Below, piece after piece: positions 8,342 through 16,081 of a stretch of 64,000 nt of DNA (position 1 is the first letter of the stretch; each line of letters begins with the position of its first letter). The stretch is from Pseudomonas bijieensis (GTDB taxonomy: Bacteria > Pseudomonadota > Gammaproteobacteria > Pseudomonadales > Pseudomonadaceae). The position numbers and the translations under genes are program-made. The notes under the pieces are model-generated. The model did not search any database. It saw only the letters and a program-made list of their open reading frames with translations, and was not told the origin of the DNA. The stretch spans positions 6,666,361-6,730,360 of the forward strand of contig NZ_CP048810.1 of NCBI RefSeq assembly GCF_013347965.1, read 5' to 3'.

Positions 8342-10333
8342 ATGAATGAGCAACCGGCGGCATTGAGCGAAGAAGACCGCGATTACCTCACCACGCTCGG
8401 CCCTGCGTCGTTGAACGAAGGGCCAAGCACCGTGCTGGATGAGGCCTGGCGAGCGTGCTTGCAGGGAGCTATCGATCGCCCTGTCGGAGTCAGGCGGGTG
8501 ATCTGGCAGTCCTGGTTGCGCAGCGTCCATGCCGGCCTCGATCCGGAAGATGGCGAGTACCGTTTTGTCGCGCCCGCCGACCTGACCGCGACACTGGCCG
8601 CCAACCGGGTGCTGATCGCCGCTGCGGCGCAGGTCATGCGCGGTTTGCTCGCCTATAACCCCCGGGGCCATATCAACCTGACCGATGCCGAAGGCACGAC
8701 TTTGCATTTCTGTGGCCTGGACCTCACCCCCATAGGCAGTCGACTGCTGGAGTCGGTCCAAGGCACCAATTGCACCGGGCTGGCGATCGTCGAAGACCGT
8801 TTGGTCTATGTGCTGGCCGAGGAGAACTTCGGGCTTGGCCTGCGCCAGCGCCGCATGCATTGCGCCGCCGCGCCAATCCGGGATGCCCACGGCCGGACGC
8901 TGGGTATGTTGACCCTGACGGCGGAGCCAGGCTGGTTTCATTTCCATACGCTGGGCACTGTCCAGGCCGCGGCCGAGGCGGTCTCGAGGCAGATGGCGCT
9001 GCAAGCCTTGCTGCAAGAGCAGCAAACAGTCCTCGAGGTGCTCAACGAGGGCTTGGTGGTATTGGATGAACAGGGCTGCATCAAGGCGCTCAACCATTAC
9101 GCCCGACAATTGTTCCGCGTGGGCCATGACCTGCTCGGCAAGCCGTTCAAGAGCCTGGGGCAGAGCGAATTGACCGAGGCCGTCCTGCTTGCCAGCGGGG
9201 AGGGCGTGCGGGACCTGGATTGCACCTTTGAACTGCACGACCGCAGCCATCTGGCGTGCCTGGTGTCGGTCTGCCCGCTGGAGCAGGGCGGGCGGATTGT
9301 TTCGCTGCGCGAGAACCGCCGCATCCGGGAAATCACCCGGCGGATCATTGGCACCCAGGCCAGCTACACCTTTGAAACCATCCAGGGCCGCTCACAGGCG
9401 ATTCAGGATGCAATGCACCTGGCCCGGATTGCCAGTCGCAGTGATTCGACCACGCTGATCCTCGGCGAGAGCGGCACGGGCAAGGAACTGTTCGCCCAGG
9501 CGATCCATAATGCCAGCGACCGTTGTGGTGGTCCTTTTGTGGCAGTCAACTGCGGAGCCATTCCCCGTGACCTGGTGCAGAGCGAACTGTTCGGTCATGT
9601 CGAAGGCGCTTTCACCGGATCGGCTCGCGGTGGCTCGGCAGGCAAGTTCGAATTGGCCGATGGCGGGACGATCTTCCTCGACGAAATCGGTGACATGTCC
9701 TTTGATGCACAGGTCAGCTTGCTGCGCGTCCTGCAGGAGGGTGAGGTGACGCGAGTAGGGGCGAAAAAATCGCTGCGGGTCAACGTTCGTATCATCGCCG
9801 CCACTCACCGCAATCTGAGTCAGGCGGTGGCCGAGGGGGCCTTTCGTGAGGATCTTTACTACCGGCTCAACGTGCTGAACCTGACGGTGCCGCCCCTGCG
9901 GATGCGTCGCGAGGACGTGCCGTTGCTGGCGCGGCATTTTCTCGCACGTTGTGCCCGGTCGCTCCGCAAGACCATGCACGACCTTTCCCCGGCGGCGTTG
10001 GATATCCTTAGCGCTTATCACTGGCCGGGTAACGTTCGCGAGCTGGAAAACGTCATTGAGCGGGCGACCAACCTGGCGATGAGCGAACTGATCCAACCGA
10101 ACGATCTTGCGTTGGAGATCAGGCAGCGAGGGCGACCCTCGACGTGGGGAAGTTCCCCTGAGCCTCGGATGGCCCCCGACCTCGGCACCCATGAAATGAA
10201 TGCAATCATCGCTGCCCTCACCGAAACCCGCGGAAACATCCGTCTGGCAGCTCAGCGGTTGAATGTGTCGCGTGGCGGGCTGTACAACAAAATGAGTCGG
10301 TTTGGACTCAAGGTCGATGCGTTCCGTGTTTAG
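8342..10333 (+). CDS. Sigma-54-dependent activator, AcoR-like (GAF-PAS-AAA-Fis)
   Basis: This 663-residue enhancer-binding protein starts with an AcoR-type sensor half: a GAF-like region at about 60-215 and a PAS-like segment at about 230-320. The AAA+ domain spans about 345-575 with Walker A GESGTGKE near 375, the sigma-54 loop GAFTGS at 422-427 (final Ser instead of the commoner Ala) and Walker [12 protein letters not shown]. The C-terminal Fis helix-turn-helix is at 620-660 ([21 protein letters not shown]). It is divergent from the sugar operon carrying a sigma-54 promoter and very likely activates it in response to a small ligand. It ends 9 bp from the convergent sulfonate-binding-protein gene. 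Confidence 0.92.
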   Translation: MNEQPAALSEEDRDYLTTLGPASLNEGPSTVLDEAWRACLQGAIDRPVGVRRVIWQSWLRSVHAGLDPEDGEYRFVAPADLTATLAANRVLIAAAAQVMRGLLAYNPRGHINLTDAEGTTLHFCGLDLTPIGSRLLESVQGTNCTGLAIVEDRLVYVLAEENFGLGLRQRRMHCAAAPIRDAHGRTLGMLTLTAEPGWFHFHTLGTVQAAAEAVSRQMALQALLQEQQTVLEVLNEGLVVLDEQGCIKALNHYARQLFRVGHDLLGKPFKSLGQSELTEAVLLASGEGVRDLDCTFELHDRSHLACLVSVCPLEQGGRIVSLRENRRIREITRRIIGTQASYTFETIQGRSQAIQDAMHLARIASRSDSTTLILGESGTGKELFAQAIHNASDRCGGPFVAVNCGAIPRDLVQSELFGHVEGAFTGSARGGSAGKFELADGGTIFLDEIGDMSFDAQVSLLRVLQEGEVTRVGAKKSLRVNVRIIAATHRNLSQAVAEGAFREDLYYRLNVLNLTVPPLRMRREDVPLLARHFLARCARSLRKTMHDLSPAALDILSAYHWPGNVRELENVIERATNLAMSELIQPNDLALEIRQRGRPSTWGSSPEPRMAPDLGTHEMNAIIAALTETRGNIRLAAQRLNVSRGGLYNKMSRFGLKVDAFRV

Positions 10334-10342
10334 CAGGCGGCC

Positions 10343-11320
10343 TCACGGCTTCCAGATTTCGACATCCTGGGCATTTACCGCGTTGGGTAGCAAACCTGCG
10401 GCAAAAAAGGCGTTGGCAATTTTCTGCTGTTCGCTCAACTGATCGGCTGTCACCGGCTGTACCTGATAACTGCGATGGGTGTTGGCGGCCTCGACTGTCT
10501 CCACGTCGAGGTTGCCCCACAACGGCCCCAGGACCTGGGCTGCGTCTCGAGGATGGTTCTTGACCCAGGTCCCGGCTTCCTGCAGTTGCTCGTAAACGAG
10601 TTTGAGCACCTCAGGATGTGCTTTCGCGTAAGCAGTGCCGGTCAGGTAGTAGCGCTTGTAGCTGGCCAGGCCGCTGCCGTCGGCCAGGGTCCGCGTTGGC
10701 AGTTGACGCTGCACGCCGCTGAGGAAGGGTTCCCAGGTGACCCAGGCGTCAACTTTCTGGTTTTCGAACGCTGCCCGGCCATCGGCGGGGGACAGGTACG
10801 CCGGTTGTATGTCGGAGAACTTCAGGCCGGCCTTGTCCAGTGCCGCGATCAGCAAATAATGGGCGCCGGCCGCCTTGGTGACGGCGACTTTCTTGCCTTT
10901 CAAGTCCGCCAACTGTCGCAACGGCGAATCCTGGCGCACGACGATGGCTTGGGCTGAAGGTGAGGGGGCTTCTTGGGCAAAGTAAGTCAGCCTGGCCTGG
11001 GCGGCCTGGGCAAAAAACGGCACGGTATCGGCCACATCGGCACTGACATCGACATTGCCGACATTCAACGCTTCCAGCAATGGCAAACCGCTGGGAAACT
11101 CGTGCCAGCTCACATCGATATTCGCCTCGGCGAGGGCTTTGTCCAGCTTGCCTTGGGTTTTCAGCAGCGTGATCAGGGTCGATGATTTCTGATAGCCGAT
11201 ACGCAGGGTTTCTCGTGCCTGGGCCGGCAGGGCGAGAGTCGACAAGACCAGCACCGCGACCAGGCTGGCCAGGGCGGGGCGGCGCAATAGCGCCCCGGAA
11301 TGCTTGATGAGTTTTGACAT
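10343..11320 (-). CDS. Sulfonate-type ABC binding protein (SsuA-like) 1
   Basis: This 325-residue periplasmic protein is of the SsuA/TauA family with a Sec signal ending LPAQA-RE. Mature motifs are LRIGYQKSSTL, WHEFPSGLPLLEALNVGNVDVS and the domain-2 DAWVTWEPF. It would bind an alkanesulfonate or related organosulfur compound. No permease or ATPase adjoins it, and it most likely docks on the single SsuB/SsuC pair at 30248-31946. A promoter region with AT-rich repeats lies between it and the upstream TonB-receptor gene. Confidence 0.88.
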   Translation of the reverse strand: MSKLIKHSGALLRRPALASLVAVLVLSTLALPAQARETLRIGYQKSSTLITLLKTQGKLDKALAEANIDVSWHEFPSGLPLLEALNVGNVDVSADVADTVPFFAQAAQARLTYFAQEAPSPSAQAIVVRQDSPLRQLADLKGKKVAVTKAAGAHYLLIAALDKAGLKFSDIQPAYLSPADGRAAFENQKVDAWVTWEPFLSGVQRQLPTRTLADGSGLASYKRYYLTGTAYAKAHPEVLKLVYEQLQEAGTWVKNHPRDAAQVLGPLWGNLDVETVEAANTHRSYQVQPVTADQLSEQQKIANAFFAAGLLPNAVNAQDVEIWKP

Positions 11321-11369
11321 GGCATGCTCGATATTGGCTAAGGAATGGGTAACCGCTTGACGAAGCTTA

Positions 11370-11408
11370 TTGTTCTAAAAACCAATTTATAAATACTTTT
11401 TGAGTATT
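11370..11408. promoter_or_regulatory. AT-rich regulatory region with inverted repeat
   Basis: TTGTTCTAAAAACCAATTTA (from 11371) loosely resembles the motifs at 18441-18480 and 29961-30000. Next to it is AATACT-TTTTG-AGTATT (11392-11408), a 6-bp inverted repeat. It is 50-90 bp upstream of the sulfonate-binding-protein gene on the minus strand and just after the TonB-receptor stop. It could be an operator or a weak terminator. Confidence 0.35.
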
Positions 11409-11430
11409 AGCTTAGGCGGCTTTGCCGGTA

Positions 11431-13914
11431 TCAAAACGCGTATTGCAGACGGGTGTAGTAGTAACCGCCGGTGAAGCCGAAGGGCGAATAGCTGCCCCAG
11501 TTATCGCCGAACGAAGAGTTGCTGACACCGATATGGTCGGGGTACTTGTCGAACAGGTTCTGCGCGCCGACGGCCACGGTCAGTTGTTTGTCGATTGCAT
11601 AAGCCACGTCGAGGTCGGTGATCCATTTGGCCGAATACTCGCGATCCAGGCTCGGATCGCTCGAGCTGTTGACCTCGGTGTAGGTGCCATAACGGGTCAG
11701 GCGCAGGTTGACGTCGAAGTCGTTGATCGCCCAGTCGGCAGAGAAAATCATCTTGCTGCTGGGGGAGGTCTTGGTAATCAGTGCTCGGGACTGGCGGCCG
11801 AGCAACTGGAAGTCGCCTAGGGCGCTCAATTGCGAAGGGGTGTCGTTGACGCTGAGGATTTTCGTGTGGTTGTAGTTCAGGGCCGCGGTCCACCTCACTG
11901 AGCCATAACGGTCCAGGTTCTGCCGATAATTACCCACCACATCGACCCCGGACGTCCGGGTGTTGGCGCCGTTGGTGAAGTACTGCGCACCGGCGGTGGC
12001 TGGCACGCCAATGCTGTCGAGCAGGGCGGCGACGCCCGGTCCCTGAAAACGTTCGCTGAGCACCAGACGGTCGCGCAGGTTGATGACGTAGCCGTCCACG
12101 GTCAGGCTCAGGTCTTCGCTGGGCGTCAGGGCGAAACCAAGGCTGAAGTTGGTCGAGCGTTCGGGTTTCAACGACTCAGCTCCGAGCGCCTGGGCGCCGG
12201 CCGAATCCACCGGCAGAATCACGTAGTTGTACGACTGATAGACACCATTGATGGTGTCGAAACCGGTCGAGCGCGCGGTGAAGATCTGATTGGCCAGTGA
12301 CGGTGCGCGAAAGCCGTTACTGAGGGTGCCGCGTACCGAGAACATCGGGTTGAATTCGTAGCGGGTGCTGAGCTTGCCACTGCGGGTGCCGCCAACGCCT
12401 TCGTTGTAATGCTCGTAGCGTGCGGCAACGCCGAGGTACCACTGCTCGACGGGGTAAAAGCCCAGGTCGATGTAGCTGGCAACGCTGTTGCGGCTGACTT
12501 TCTGCGCGTCTTCGGGGGTAATGCCGTTGGTGACCTGGGCTCCGGGATCGGGGCGTTCGCCGGCCCGTGGATGGCCGACCGGGAACACATAGCCGCCATC
12601 GATGTAGGAGGCCTCGGAGCCGGCGCGGGTTTCGTAGCTTTCACGTCGGTGCTCGAAACCGAAGGCCACGTCCAGGGGTTTTGCCAGGCCGATTTCGTAG
12701 CTGTTTTTCAGGTCGAGGTTGCTGGTCAACTGATCGGCGATGTAGATGCCGGAGGTGAACTTGTTCGGCGTGTTTTCCCCCAGTGACGGGTTCTGGTTGT
12801 TGTAGGTGCGTTGCTTGGCGTAGTTGCGCCCGTACGTGCTGCTCAGGTCCCATGCCCAGCCGCCGAAGTCCTCGCCCTTGGCGCCGAACGCTGACTGGAA
12901 GTCGGTTTCGTTGACCAGCCAATAAGGGCTGTAGCCGTCAGGGTAGCCGTTGGGTCCGGTGGTAATGGTGTTACGGCCATTGGGCAGGCGGAAATTCTGC
13001 CCGTCGTTGTTCTCCCGGGTGGCCAATGTGGAGAACGAGTAGAGCGTGACGGCGTCGTTCAGCGGCAGGTCGAGGTTGTAGCCGACATCGGCCAGTTGGC
13101 TGCGCGGCAGCCCGTAGCCTTTGTACGTGTGATGGCTGGCATCGGCCTCACGCGGGTCGGGCGAGCCGTCGGCCTGCGGGTAGTAATGGGAGGTGTAGCC
13201 GTTGCTGCCGGCCTTGTTGTCACGCTCTTGATAGCGGGTGTCGAACGAGACATTCAGCACCCCGGCTTCACCGATCTGGAAACCATAATTGAGCGCCTCC
13301 TGGGCAGTCCCGCGTTTACCGTCGTAGCCCTGGCCCAGGGTGGTGTCGGAGCTGCCTCCCGTGGTCTGCTTGAGGATGATATTGATCACCCCGGAAATGG
13401 CGTCCGAGCCGTACTGCGCCGCCGCGCCGTCGCGCAACACCTCGATGTGATCGATGGACGCCACCGGGATCAGGTCGAGGTCGCTGGGGGCTGCGCCGCT
13501 ATTGATGCCGTTGATGTTCAACGTGGCGCTGGTGTGCCGGCGCTTGCCGTTGACCAGCACCAGCACATGGGACGCGGTCAGCCCGCGCAGGGTGGCCGAG
13601 CGCACCACGCCGCTGGCATCCCAGCCGGCGCGGTCGGGCAGGTTGAAGGACGGGATGAACTTGCTCAGCGCCTCCAGCAGGCTCGGCTTGCCCACGGCGC
13701 GCAATTGTTCACCCGTCACCACATCGATGGGCGTCGGGCTGGTGGTTACCGTGCGCTCGGTGGCGCCACGGTTACCGGTGACCACCACGGTGTCGAGGGT
13801 TGGCGAGCCGTTTTCGGCGGCCTCAAGGTTGAATGAAGCGAGGCCGCAGGCAATCGACAGCGGCAGCAGTAACGGACGATAGGGCGTGGCACGGCGCGTT
13901 TGGCAGTTGAACAT
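11431..13914 (-). CDS. TonB-dependent outer-membrane receptor 1
   Basis: This 827-residue receptor has a signal peptide ending about LEAA, a TonB-box-like DTVVVTG near residues 41-47, and a plug domain with LRGLTASHVLVLVNG and IEVLRDGAAAQYGSDAISGVINI. A long beta-barrel follows, closed by YTRLQYAF with the terminal aromatic needed for outer-membrane insertion. It imports a large or scarce compound using TonB energy. It lies in one minus-strand run with a periplasmic RidA protein, an exported FAD oxidase and a second receptor, inside the organosulfur island. An organosulfur or amine-containing ligand is likelier than a siderophore, but that is inference. Confidence 0.93.
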   Translation of the reverse strand: MFNCQTRRATPYRPLLLPLSIACGLASFNLEAAENGSPTLDTVVVTGNRGATERTVTTSPTPIDVVTGEQLRAVGKPSLLEALSKFIPSFNLPDRAGWDASGVVRSATLRGLTASHVLVLVNGKRRHTSATLNINGINSGAAPSDLDLIPVASIDHIEVLRDGAAAQYGSDAISGVINIILKQTTGGSSDTTLGQGYDGKRGTAQEALNYGFQIGEAGVLNVSFDTRYQERDNKAGSNGYTSHYYPQADGSPDPREADASHHTYKGYGLPRSQLADVGYNLDLPLNDAVTLYSFSTLATRENNDGQNFRLPNGRNTITTGPNGYPDGYSPYWLVNETDFQSAFGAKGEDFGGWAWDLSSTYGRNYAKQRTYNNQNPSLGENTPNKFTSGIYIADQLTSNLDLKNSYEIGLAKPLDVAFGFEHRRESYETRAGSEASYIDGGYVFPVGHPRAGERPDPGAQVTNGITPEDAQKVSRNSVASYIDLGFYPVEQWYLGVAARYEHYNEGVGGTRSGKLSTRYEFNPMFSVRGTLSNGFRAPSLANQIFTARSTGFDTINGVYQSYNYVILPVDSAGAQALGAESLKPERSTNFSLGFALTPSEDLSLTVDGYVINLRDRLVLSERFQGPGVAALLDSIGVPATAGAQYFTNGANTRTSGVDVVGNYRQNLDRYGSVRWTAALNYNHTKILSVNDTPSQLSALGDFQLLGRQSRALITKTSPSSKMIFSADWAINDFDVNLRLTRYGTYTEVNSSSDPSLDREYSAKWITDLDVAYAIDKQLTVAVGAQNLFDKYPDHIGVSNSSFGDNWGSYSPFGFTGGYYYTRLQYAF

Positions 13915-13950
13915 AAGCGTGAAGCTCCTGAATGTCGGCTGAGGTCCGTG

Positions 13951-14448
13951 TCACTTCTTGCGAGCGGCGACGGCTTCGATTTCCACCAGGCCGCCGGGTA
14001 GCGGCAAGGCGACCACCTGGACGGCGGTGCGCGCGGGTTTGTTTGGCTGTTCGACGCTGCCGAAGAACGGCGTATAGCCTTCCTGCAGCCCGGCGAAATC
14101 GAGCTTGCCGCCCTTGGCTGGGTCGCCCACCAGGAACACCCGCAGTTGCACCACATCCCCCAGGTCCAGGCCCTGGCTTTGCAGTACGCCCTTGAGTTTG
14201 TTGAGGATCGAGGTGGTCTGGGTCGCGGTATCGCCGTAGGCGGCAAAAGAGTCTTTCGGCGCTTGCGGGTCGTGCAGGTCAGCGAGCAGGCCGCTGACGA
14301 ACAGCAAGTCAGTTTGTGCGGGCACCGACACCGCCAGGGAGATTGGAAAATTGGAGTTGGGCAGGGCGATGCGTTTGATCTCGTCGGCGTGGCTGGTGAA
14401 GGCGGTGGCAGTCATGAGAAGTCCTGTGAGCAAGGTCATGGTTTTCAT
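13951..14448 (-). CDS. Exported RidA/YjgF-family protein
   Basis: This 165-residue protein has a clear Sec signal (MKTMTLLTGLLMTATAFTSHA) followed by a RidA fold. Conserved features are the LLFVSGLLADLH strand, the QTTSILNKLKGVLQSQGLDLGDVVQLRVFL segment and PARTAVQVVALP. The arginine in the last motif is the RidA substrate-binding residue. RidA enzymes hydrolyse reactive imines and enamines to ketone plus ammonia. Most are cytoplasmic, and a secreted member beside an exported amine oxidase suggests it deaminates the oxidase's imine product in the periplasm. It starts 24 bp after the oxidase stop. Confidence 0.85.
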   Translation of the reverse strand: MKTMTLLTGLLMTATAFTSHADEIKRIALPNSNFPISLAVSVPAQTDLLFVSGLLADLHDPQAPKDSFAAYGDTATQTTSILNKLKGVLQSQGLDLGDVVQLRVFLVGDPAKGGKLDFAGLQEGYTPFFGSVEQPNKPARTAVQVVALPLPGGLVEIEAVAARKK

Positions 14449-14472
14449 CGGTCAGTCCTTTATCGAAATGAA

Positions 14473-16047
14473 TCAGGCGGCAACGCCCGGTTGCTGGCGC
14501 TCGGCATGGCGGCCGATCAGAGAGACGATGCGCCGCGCTGAATCAGCGGCGGTGTTCTGCCAGATACCGACACCGCCATGGGCGAGGGCGTCGCTGGCCA
14601 GGTAGGTGCGGCCTTGGGGTTGGTTGAGGATCTGGTAGGCCTGCTCGCCGACTTCGTCGTTGACGATCCACGGGCCTTTGCTGAACGGCACCTTGGACCA
14701 GTTGATGGCCACCGGTTTCTGCAGCTTGGCGCTGTGGCCGGGATGCAGCAGTTCGACGGCTTGCCGGGAAGAGGCGAACTGTTCGGCGAGGGACTTCCTG
14801 GCGAAGGACTGGGCGGCTTCGCTGGTGTTGTAGGCCGCGACCAGGATGCCCTGGTCACTGTTCAGGCGATCGCTGGGATACCACAGCCCCTTGACCTCAT
14901 GATCCAGGTAAGACAGCCCGCCGAAGATGTTGAAGTCGGTCTCCCAGAATCGCGGCGACTGCCAGGCCACTTTGTTCGCCTGGTCGCTTTGCGCGCTGAG
15001 GATTGCTTGCTTGAAGGGCGTGCTGAAGTTGCTCGGTAGCCTGGCCAGCAGCGGCAGGGGCACGGTGACGATGGCGTAGTCGGCGCTCAGGGTCTGAGTC
15101 TTGCCGGTCTGGCGATCCCGATAGGTGATGCGGCTGCCAAGCTCTGCGGTCTGGATGTCACTGACTTCGGCATGGAACCGAATCGCGTCCTTGAGCTTCT
15201 CGTAAAACGCGAAAGGGATCCGATCCATACCGCCGACCGGCTGGAACATGGTCGAGGAAAACTCGGGGATTTCATCGAACACCAATGCCCCCCAGAGCTT
15301 GGGATTGAGCAGTGTCTGCAACTCCAGCGGTGTGCGGGTAAGGCCGGTTTGATCGCCTGCACCGGGGATGCGGGTATAGCCCGAGCGCACCGACCCCTTG
15401 TATTTGAAGTCGGTGTTGAGGTCGCCATAGACCTTCAGGAAGTTCAGCAGCGCCTGACGGTCGTCGGCACTCAGGTCCTGGTCCAGGGCCTTGCGGCTGA
15501 CGGTGCGCGCCAGCAGTTCGGACAATTGTCCTCGAGTGTCGTTGACTGCCTGGCGCAGCTGGAACGCCGGCTGTCGGGCGTCCGGCAAGGCCAGCGCATT
15601 ACGGCTGCTGTTGACCAGCACTTGCAGTTCGACGCCCAGTTCGCGGCAGTAGCCGAGGATCGTCTGGTGATGGCTGGGGATGCGCGCCGGGCCGGCGTTG
15701 AAAAACTGCCCGTCATCGAACTCCACGGTCTGGCTGATGCCGTCGTCGAAATCGACCTTGGTGCCACGCCGCAAGGTCCAGTTGCGTCCGCCAACCCGTT
15801 CACGGGCTTCGAGAATCGTCACGGTGAAGCCGGCCTTGCGCAGTTCGTAGGCGCTGACCAGGCCGGAAATGCCGGCGCCGACCACCACCACGTGTTTGCC
15901 CTTGCCACTGTTGCCCAGCTGTAGCGGGGTGAAACTCGCCGCCACGGCCTGAGGTTTCAGGCCTAGCGCACCGAGGGCGCCGAGGGCGGCGGAATAACCA
16001 CCGACGGCGGCAATGCGGGAAATCATTTGCCTGCGAGTGAAAGCCAT
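14473..16047 (-). CDS. Tat-exported flavin amine/amino-acid oxidase
   Basis: This 524-residue FAD enzyme of the monoamine/L-amino-acid oxidase family carries a twin-arginine signal (TRRQMISR at residues 4-11, then a hydrophobic stretch). The dinucleotide motif VVVVGAGISGLVSAYELRKAG lies at about 53-73, followed by EARERVGGR. The C-terminal FAD contact region ends near HGGVGIWQNTA. It should be folded with FAD in the cytoplasm and moved to the periplasm by Tat. It probably oxidises a primary amine or L-amino acid to an imine plus peroxide. The downstream exported RidA protein would hydrolyse the imine. The substrate is unknown. Confidence 0.87.
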   Translation of the reverse strand: MAFTRRQMISRIAAVGGYSAALGALGALGLKPQAVAASFTPLQLGNSGKGKHVVVVGAGISGLVSAYELRKAGFTVTILEARERVGGRNWTLRRGTKVDFDDGISQTVEFDDGQFFNAGPARIPSHHQTILGYCRELGVELQVLVNSSRNALALPDARQPAFQLRQAVNDTRGQLSELLARTVSRKALDQDLSADDRQALLNFLKVYGDLNTDFKYKGSVRSGYTRIPGAGDQTGLTRTPLELQTLLNPKLWGALVFDEIPEFSSTMFQPVGGMDRIPFAFYEKLKDAIRFHAEVSDIQTAELGSRITYRDRQTGKTQTLSADYAIVTVPLPLLARLPSNFSTPFKQAILSAQSDQANKVAWQSPRFWETDFNIFGGLSYLDHEVKGLWYPSDRLNSDQGILVAAYNTSEAAQSFARKSLAEQFASSRQAVELLHPGHSAKLQKPVAINWSKVPFSKGPWIVNDEVGEQAYQILNQPQGRTYLASDALAHGGVGIWQNTAADSARRIVSLIGRHAERQQPGVAA

Positions 16048-16081
16048 GAAGTGCTCCTTGGCATGGTTGCCGATCAGGGGG

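Noticed and set aside
8312..9250. 312-residue minus-strand open frame
   Set aside because: It is opposite the sensor half of the sigma-54 activator and covers the activator's own start; no recognisable protein.
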